Assembly: GCA_003577005.1 (NCBI GenBank)
Contig: QEUW01000203.1
Location: forward strand, 1-18,617
Direction of reading: 5' to 3'
DNA length: 18,617 bases
Source: Chloroflexota bacterium
GTDB taxonomy: Bacteria > Chloroflexota > Anaerolineae > Caldilineales > Caldilineaceae
The position numbers were made by a program, and so were the translations under genes. Positions 14,582 through 18,617 of this stretch are shown piece after piece. The notes below the pieces were generated by a model. The model saw only the letters and a list, made by a program, of their open reading frames with translations. It was not told the origin of the DNA and ran no database searches. Position 1 is the stretch's first letter, and each line of letters begins with the position of its first letter.

Positions 14582-15598
14582 ATGCTAGAAAAACCCGACC
14601 TTCCCGATGAGTGTTTGGTAGCCTGTCTGCAAGAAGCCTATGGGCTACGTATTGACGGTGTCTCCTTTCTGCCCCTCGGCGCCGATTTCAGCGCGGCTGT
14701 CTACCGTGTGGTGGCCAGAGATGGGCGATCATACTTTGTCAAGTTGCGTCGCGGCCGCTTTGATGAAGTCTCTGTCATCCTCCCCAAGCTGCTACACGAT
14801 CAGGGTGTTACCCAGGTGATCCCGCCGATTGCGACGAAAACCGGGCAGCTTTGGACACATCTGGACGATCACCATTTGATCCTCTACTCGTTTGTTGAGG
14901 GGGGCAACGGCTTTGAGGTTGAACTTGCACCTCACGACTGGAGTGAGCTGGGCACCGCCCTCAGGCGTATCCACACGGTCACCCTGCCTGCTGAGATACG
15001 GCAGCGCATACCACAGGAGAGCTATACACCGCGCTGGCGTAACACGCTCAAAGTGTTCTTGGACGAGGTTGAAAAAAAGGAATATGCTGACCCCGATGCA
15101 GCACAGTTGGCAGCGCTGCTCCGGGCCAAACGAAGCGAGCTTGAGCATGTGATCGCACGCTCTGAAGCGCTGAGCCGGGTGGTTCAAGCCAAGGCTTTAC
15201 CCTTTGTCCTCTGCCATACGGATATCCATAGTTGGAACCTCCTACTTGAGCACAACGGGGGTCTGTACATTGTCGACTGGGACATGCCCATGCTCTCCCC
15301 CAAGGAACGCGACCTGATGTTTCTAGTCGATGGCGTGGGCGGCATCTGGCAGGGCACAGACGGAGACGCTCAGTTCTACGAAGGCTACGGCGGGGCCCGG
15401 GCTGACCCGGTTGCGCTGGCCTATTATCGCTACGAGCGGGGCATCGAGGATATCGTCGTCACCGCCGAACAGATCTTCTTGACCAAGGAGGGCGGCACCG
15501 ACCGGGCGGAAGGGATTCAGCACCTCTTGACTGCTTTTTCACCCGGCGGCGCCATCGCCCTCGCCTACCGGTCGGACCCACTGGAGCGGAGACGATGA
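14582..15598 (+). CDS. APH(9)-like phosphotransferase (spectinomycin kinase family)
   Basis: 338 residues from the ATG at 14582; a GTG at 14522 in the same frame lies inside the inverted-repeat arm and would add 20 repeat-encoded residues, so I reject it. AGGA at 14564-14567 is rather distant. The fold shows YFVKLRRG (51-58, K54), LYSFVEGGNGFE (101-112), catalytic loop LCHTDIHSWNLLL (210-222; D214, N219) and VDWDMPMLSPKERDLMF (231-247; D232, D234). HTDIH followed by DWD..LSPKERDLMF is the signature I associate with APH(9)-type spectinomycin kinases and relatives, which are about 330 residues long. Distant relatives act on other substrates, so spectinomycin is only a candidate. The stop overlaps the next gene's start (ATGA). 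Confidence 0.85.
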   Translation: MLEKPDLPDECLVACLQEAYGLRIDGVSFLPLGADFSAAVYRVVARDGRSYFVKLRRGRFDEVSVILPKLLHDQGVTQVIPPIATKTGQLWTHLDDHHLILYSFVEGGNGFEVELAPHDWSELGTALRRIHTVTLPAEIRQRIPQESYTPRWRNTLKVFLDEVEKKEYADPDAAQLAALLRAKRSELEHVIARSEALSRVVQAKALPFVLCHTDIHSWNLLLEHNGGLYIVDWDMPMLSPKERDLMFLVDGVGGIWQGTDGDAQFYEGYGGARADPVALAYYRYERGIEDIVVTAEQIFLTKEGGTDRAEGIQHLLTAFSPGGAIALAYRSDPLERRR

Positions 15599-16083
15599 TC
15601 GAATTGACACCGGTTCAACCAACCGAACAAGCCGACCTGCGCCGCATGGCCGAAGCCTACTGGGAAGAGCTCATGCCCAAGGCCGCCGTGTTAAAGGACA
15701 GCGCCAGCCGCGACCGCTACTTTGCCGACTCCTTCCGTTGGGAGGGCGAGCAGGATCGTCCCTACTGGGCGTTGCGGGCGGGCGAACGGATGGGGTTTGT
15801 CACGTTTTCACGCAATGGGGAGTCGGCTTATATCGACGATTTCTACGTCGTGCCCGGCGCCCGCCGGCAAGGGCTGGGCCGCAAAATTTTGCAGGCCCTC
15901 ACAGCGCTCTTTGATCGCGACGGCGTCACGCTGATCGAACTCAGCGTACGCCGCGACAATCCACGCGCCCTGACCTTCTGGGAGACGATGGGCTTTCGTG
16001 TTGCCGCCTACCGGATGCGCCAGTACCGGGACCCAGCCACCGGGACAGCCTTCGTCGGTGGGCTGTCATCCGATTTCGCTTAG
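15595..16083 (+). CDS. Small GNAT-family N-acetyltransferase
   Basis: 162 residues, a standard single GNAT domain. Residues 1-30 give the first strand and helices (IELTPVQPTEQADLRRMAEAY), YIDDFYVVPGARRQGLGRKIL (79-99) the acetyl-CoA-binding strand and loop with RRQGLGR (90-96), and VTLIELSVRRDNPRALTFWETMGF (111-134) the closing strand and helix. The start codon overlaps the stop of the APH(9)-like gene (ATGA at 15595-15598), which implies translational coupling with the kinase. GNATs of this type acetylate amines on small molecules, peptides or proteins. The substrate is unknown; a partner role in modifying the same compound as the kinase is only suggested by the overlap. Confidence 0.87.
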   Translation: MIELTPVQPTEQADLRRMAEAYWEELMPKAAVLKDSASRDRYFADSFRWEGEQDRPYWALRAGERMGFVTFSRNGESAYIDDFYVVPGARRQGLGRKILQALTALFDRDGVTLIELSVRRDNPRALTFWETMGFRVAAYRMRQYRDPATGTAFVGGLSSDFA

Positions 16084-16095
16084 AGGCTCCTTGCC

Positions 16096-16851
16096 ATGCT
16101 GCGACTTTCCGCGCCCAATGCCTACTATCTGCGCACGGCGCAAGCGCAAACCGGGTCGGTGCGGCGGCAGTTGCAAGCTGCGCTGGTCACCTTGCGCGCC
16201 GGGGCGGAATTGGTGCGCACCACGCCGGTTCTGCTTTTGCTCTTTACAGCTCAGCTTTTTGTGGGCGCCTTTCTTGAAGGCTTCTTTCGCATTCAACGGG
16301 CGCACTTGCTGACCAACGTCTCTCGCCCGCGCCTGGTGCTGCCGGGGATAGGCGCACTGGATGTGATTGTCTGGTTTGGCGTCTTGGATGGGTTGAACAG
16401 CCTGCTCACCCTCATTGGGGCCGAAATCGTCCGCCGTTCGGTCGATCTCACCCGGCCGGTGATGGTCGCCCGCCTGCTGGTAGGGTGCTACACATTGGTC
16501 CTGGTCGGCGGGCTCTGCTTTGCGCTGGCCGGCGCTTTTGCGGTGGCTGCGGGCGCTTTGCTGATCGTCCAACTCTTTCAACAACTGGCGCAACCGGTCA
16601 CCGCGGCCTGGCTCAACCAACACATTGCCTCTGATGTGCGGGCGACGGTGCTGTCGTTGAGCAGCCAGGTCAGCGCCGCGGGTCAACTGGGTGGAGGGCT
16701 GGGCGTCGGCGTCGTCAGCAATCGTTATGGAATGCGGGCAGGATTGATGTTGGCGACTCTCTTTGTCACGCCGTTGCTGGCCCTCTACGCCGGCAGCGCC
16801 GTCAGTTCACAACGCGCAGTCGCCAGCCGAGTGAGCATATCAGAACCGTAG
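16096..16851 (+). pseudogene. MFS exporter (DHA3-like) with probable internal deletion of the N-terminal half
   Basis: 251 residues with about six membrane segments, against about 400-430 residues and 12 segments for an intact MFS. The first 14 residues (MLRLSAPNAYYLRT) resemble the extreme N-terminus of the MFS starting at 18097 (MRALEARTAYLFRA). From about residue 18 it reads as the central linker and C-terminal half of the same family: AELVRTTPVLLLLF, VIVWFGVLDGLNSLLTL, then AWLNQHIASDVRATVLSLSSQ and GQLGGGLGVG. Roughly 180-200 residues of the N-terminal bundle appear missing, in frame. Three GCGCA repeats (16131-16148) lie at the apparent junction. The reading frame is intact, so it may still be translated, but it is unlikely to transport alone. 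It starts 12 bases after the GNAT gene. Confidence 0.65.
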
Positions 16852-16882
16852 CAGTGACCAGAATCGAATCAGGAAGAATACC

Positions 16883-18082
16883 ATGAATACCGTACAACCA
16901 GAAGCAATGGGATTTACCAGCCAACGGCTGGCGCGCATCAACACCGTCATGCAACGCTATGTGGATGAGGAGAAGCTGGCCGGGATCGTCACGCTGGTCG
17001 CTCGCCGCGGCAAGATCGTCCATTTTGAGAAGGTGGGCTGGGCCAATATCGAAGCCGACCAGCCCATGCAGTTTGATACCATCTTTCGCATCTACTCGAT
17101 GACCAAACCCATTACCAGCGTTGCCGTGCTCATGCTGTTCGAGGAAGGTCATTTCCGGCTGGCCGACCCGGTGGCGGATTATCTGCCATCCTTCAAAGAG
17201 ATGAAGGTGCTGGAGCGAACCCCTGAAGGAAATCAGCGCCTTGTGGATGCCGAGCGACCGATCACGATCCACAACCTGCTGACCCATACGTCGGGGGTGA
17301 GCTATGGCTGGGATGAAATCGAGACAACCGATACCCAATATCAGGCGCTGTGGCGTGAACTCGACACCAATCCATCCTTCACGTTGCAAGAGTGGGTTGA
17401 GACACTTGCGCAGATTCCGCTACTCTTTCACCCGGGTTCGCGTTATCGCTACAGCATGGCGACGGATGTGTTGGGCGGGCTGGTACAGGCGGTGTCGGGT
17501 ATGCCGTTCGACGAGTTTCTGCGGCAGCGCATCTTTGCCCCGCTGGGCATGGACGATACTGCCTTCGACGTGCCGGCCGAGAAGCTAGCGCGTTTTGCCG
17601 CCAACTACGGCCCGCGCGAGGAGGGTGGCCTCAAAGTGATCGATACGCCGCAGACCAGCCGCTACGCCCGGCCCACGCGCCACCCATCGGGCGGCGGTGG
17701 GCTGGTCTCAACCACGGAGGATTATTTGCGCTTTGCCCAGATGCTCCTCAACCGGGGCGAGTTGGATGGTGTACGTTTGCTCGGTCGCAAAACCGTTGAG
17801 TTGATGACGACCAATGGTCTACCGGCAGGGGTGTACCTCAACAACGATCCGGCGTGCGGGGCCAGTTTTGGCCTGGGCGTCAGCTTATTAGAAGACGTGG
17901 GCAAAGTTCAACAACTGGGTTCGGTTGGCAACTACGGCTGGGGCGGGGCCGCCAACACCAATTTCTGGATCGACCCCCAAGAAGAACTGATTGGGATCAT
18001 TATGCTCCAGTTTATGCCCAGCGACACCTATCCGGTAGTTGTCGATTTTCGCAACTTGACCTACCAGGCATTGGTACATTGA
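16883..18082 (+). CDS. Serine hydrolase, beta-lactamase class C-like / family VIII esterase
   Basis: 399 residues, ATG with AGGAAGA (16871-16877) five bases upstream. The active-site signature is FRIYSMTKP with S72-x-x-K75; SRYRYSMATDVLGGLV (187-202) supplies the catalytic Tyr (Y190); HTSGVSYG (135-142) and YGWGGAANTNFWIDP (351-365) are further conserved blocks. The WGG motif in the last block replaces the KTG box of true class C beta-lactamases and is typical of family VIII carboxylesterases such as EstB. No signal peptide is visible, so it should be cytoplasmic, which also favours an esterase or other hydrolase over a periplasmic beta-lactamase. It lies between two MFS genes of the same family, 31 bases after one and 14 bases before the other. 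Confidence 0.88.
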   Translation: MNTVQPEAMGFTSQRLARINTVMQRYVDEEKLAGIVTLVARRGKIVHFEKVGWANIEADQPMQFDTIFRIYSMTKPITSVAVLMLFEEGHFRLADPVADYLPSFKEMKVLERTPEGNQRLVDAERPITIHNLLTHTSGVSYGWDEIETTDTQYQALWRELDTNPSFTLQEWVETLAQIPLLFHPGSRYRYSMATDVLGGLVQAVSGMPFDEFLRQRIFAPLGMDDTAFDVPAEKLARFAANYGPREEGGLKVIDTPQTSRYARPTRHPSGGGGLVSTTEDYLRFAQMLLNRGELDGVRLLGRKTVELMTTNGLPAGVYLNNDPACGASFGLGVSLLEDVGKVQQLGSVGNYGWGGAANTNFWIDPQEELIGIIMLQFMPSDTYPVVVDFRNLTYQALVH

Positions 18083-18096
18083 GCAGAAACGCGCCG

Positions 18097-18617
18097 ATGA
18101 GAGCATTAGAGGCAAGAACTGCCTATCTGTTTCGGGCAGGGGTGGGCTCGTTCTGTAGCGGTTTGATCTTCATCGGCCTGGCGGCTTACTACGTGCGCAC
18201 CATCGGCATGAATCCGCTGCAACTGGTATTGGTGGGCACCGCCCTCGAAGCCACAGTGTTCTTGTTGGAAGTGCCGACCGGTATCGTAGCCGACCTGTAC
18301 AGCCGGCGTTTGTCGATGCTCATTGGTGGTTTTTTGATCGGTATCTGCTACGTCCTGACCGGTCTTGCCCCGTTCTTTGCCGTGATTATCATGGCCGAGA
18401 TCATTCGCGGCATCGGGTCAACCTTTGTCAGCGGCGCCGAAAGCGCATGGATCACAGATGAGGTCGGGGCCGGCCAGGTGCGCAGTCTCTTTCTGCGCCG
18501 CGCCCAGGTGGGGCAGGTGTGCAACCTGCTTGGGATCTGGTGCAGTGTTGTGCTCGCCAGCCTGTATGGCTATCAAAACCCGATCTTGCTCGGTGGAATT
18601 GGCTTGATTTTGCTGCA
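18097..18617 (+). CDS. MFS exporter (DHA3-like), 3' partial
   Basis: The frame opens at ATG 18097, 14 bases after the hydrolase stop, and runs off the window after about 173 codons with no stop. The visible part covers the first membrane segments. The first helix is SFCSGLIFIGLAAYYVRTIG. NPLQLVLVGTALEATVFLLEVPTG leads into the MFS motif A loop GIVADLYSRRLSM. Later come AEIIRGIGSTFVSGAESAWI and the RAQVGQVCNLLGIW segment. These features match the H+-antiport drug exporter group that includes macrolide and tetracycline pumps (MFS DHA3-like). The substrate is unknown. Its N-terminal residues align with those of the shortened MFS at 16096. No ribosome site is obvious, which suggests translational coupling with the hydrolase. 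Confidence 0.85.
   Translation, partial: MRALEARTAYLFRAGVGSFCSGLIFIGLAAYYVRTIGMNPLQLVLVGTALEATVFLLEVPTGIVADLYSRRLSMLIGGFLIGICYVLTGLAPFFAVIIMAEIIRGIGSTFVSGAESAWITDEVGAGQVRSLFLRRAQVGQVCNLLGIWCSVVLASLYGYQNPILLGGIGLILL

Noticed and set aside
16883..18082. True class C beta-lactamase (AmpC)
   Set aside because: There is no signal peptide, and the WGG motif stands where AmpC has KTG. A family VIII esterase or related hydrolase fits better.

Overview
The window is a compact, GC-rich, single-strand block of bacterial accessory genes. Every credible gene reads on the + strand and most gaps are under 150 bases. Several proteins resemble those I associate with Chloroflexota of the Anaerolineae/Caldilineae type: the MFS exporters, the ClbS/DinB-like protein, the tandem-GNAT proteins and the IS200-like transposase. 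The phylum is an inference from family style and is not proven by any marker gene here.

Layout. 1-7287 holds a 5'-truncated acyltransferase-like gene (NAT_N/GNAT_C type), an Eis-like acetyltransferase, a ClbS/DinB-like four-helix protein, a sulfotransferase-fold protein with a C-terminal membrane anchor, two APH-fold phosphotransferases and a ZmaR-like GNAT acetyltransferase. 7273-11308 is bracketed by two directly repeated, multi-hairpin palindromic elements. Between them are an intact IS200-like/REP-associated Y1 transposase and a 1103-residue protein that fuses a GNAT domain to a long run of beta-sandwich domains. 11342-18617 holds a Tet(M)-like ribosomal protection GTPase, a tandem-GNAT protein, a 92-base imperfect inverted repeat, an APH(9)-like phosphotransferase overlapping a small GNAT, an MFS exporter that appears internally deleted, a cytoplasmic serine beta-lactamase/esterase-like protein, and the N-terminal half of a second MFS exporter that runs off the window.

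Together the genes look like a collection of small-molecule inactivation, target-protection and export functions: six GNAT-type proteins, three APH-fold kinases, a ribosome protector, a beta-lactamase fold, a ClbS-like protein and two MFS genes. Whether this is one coordinated detoxification or antibiotic-resistance island, or gradual accumulation of paralogues, cannot be decided from sequence alone. No natural-product biosynthetic gene is visible.

The most interesting non-coding signal is the palindromic element at 7273-7400 and 11209-11308. Its stems differ in sequence between copies but keep pairing through compensatory changes. Copy 1 lies 30 bases upstream of the transposase gene. Each copy supplies the stop codon of the gene before it, and copy 2 encodes the last 24 residues of the 1103-residue protein. 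I saw no tRNA, rRNA or CRISPR array. The longest stretch without a gene is 14393-14581.
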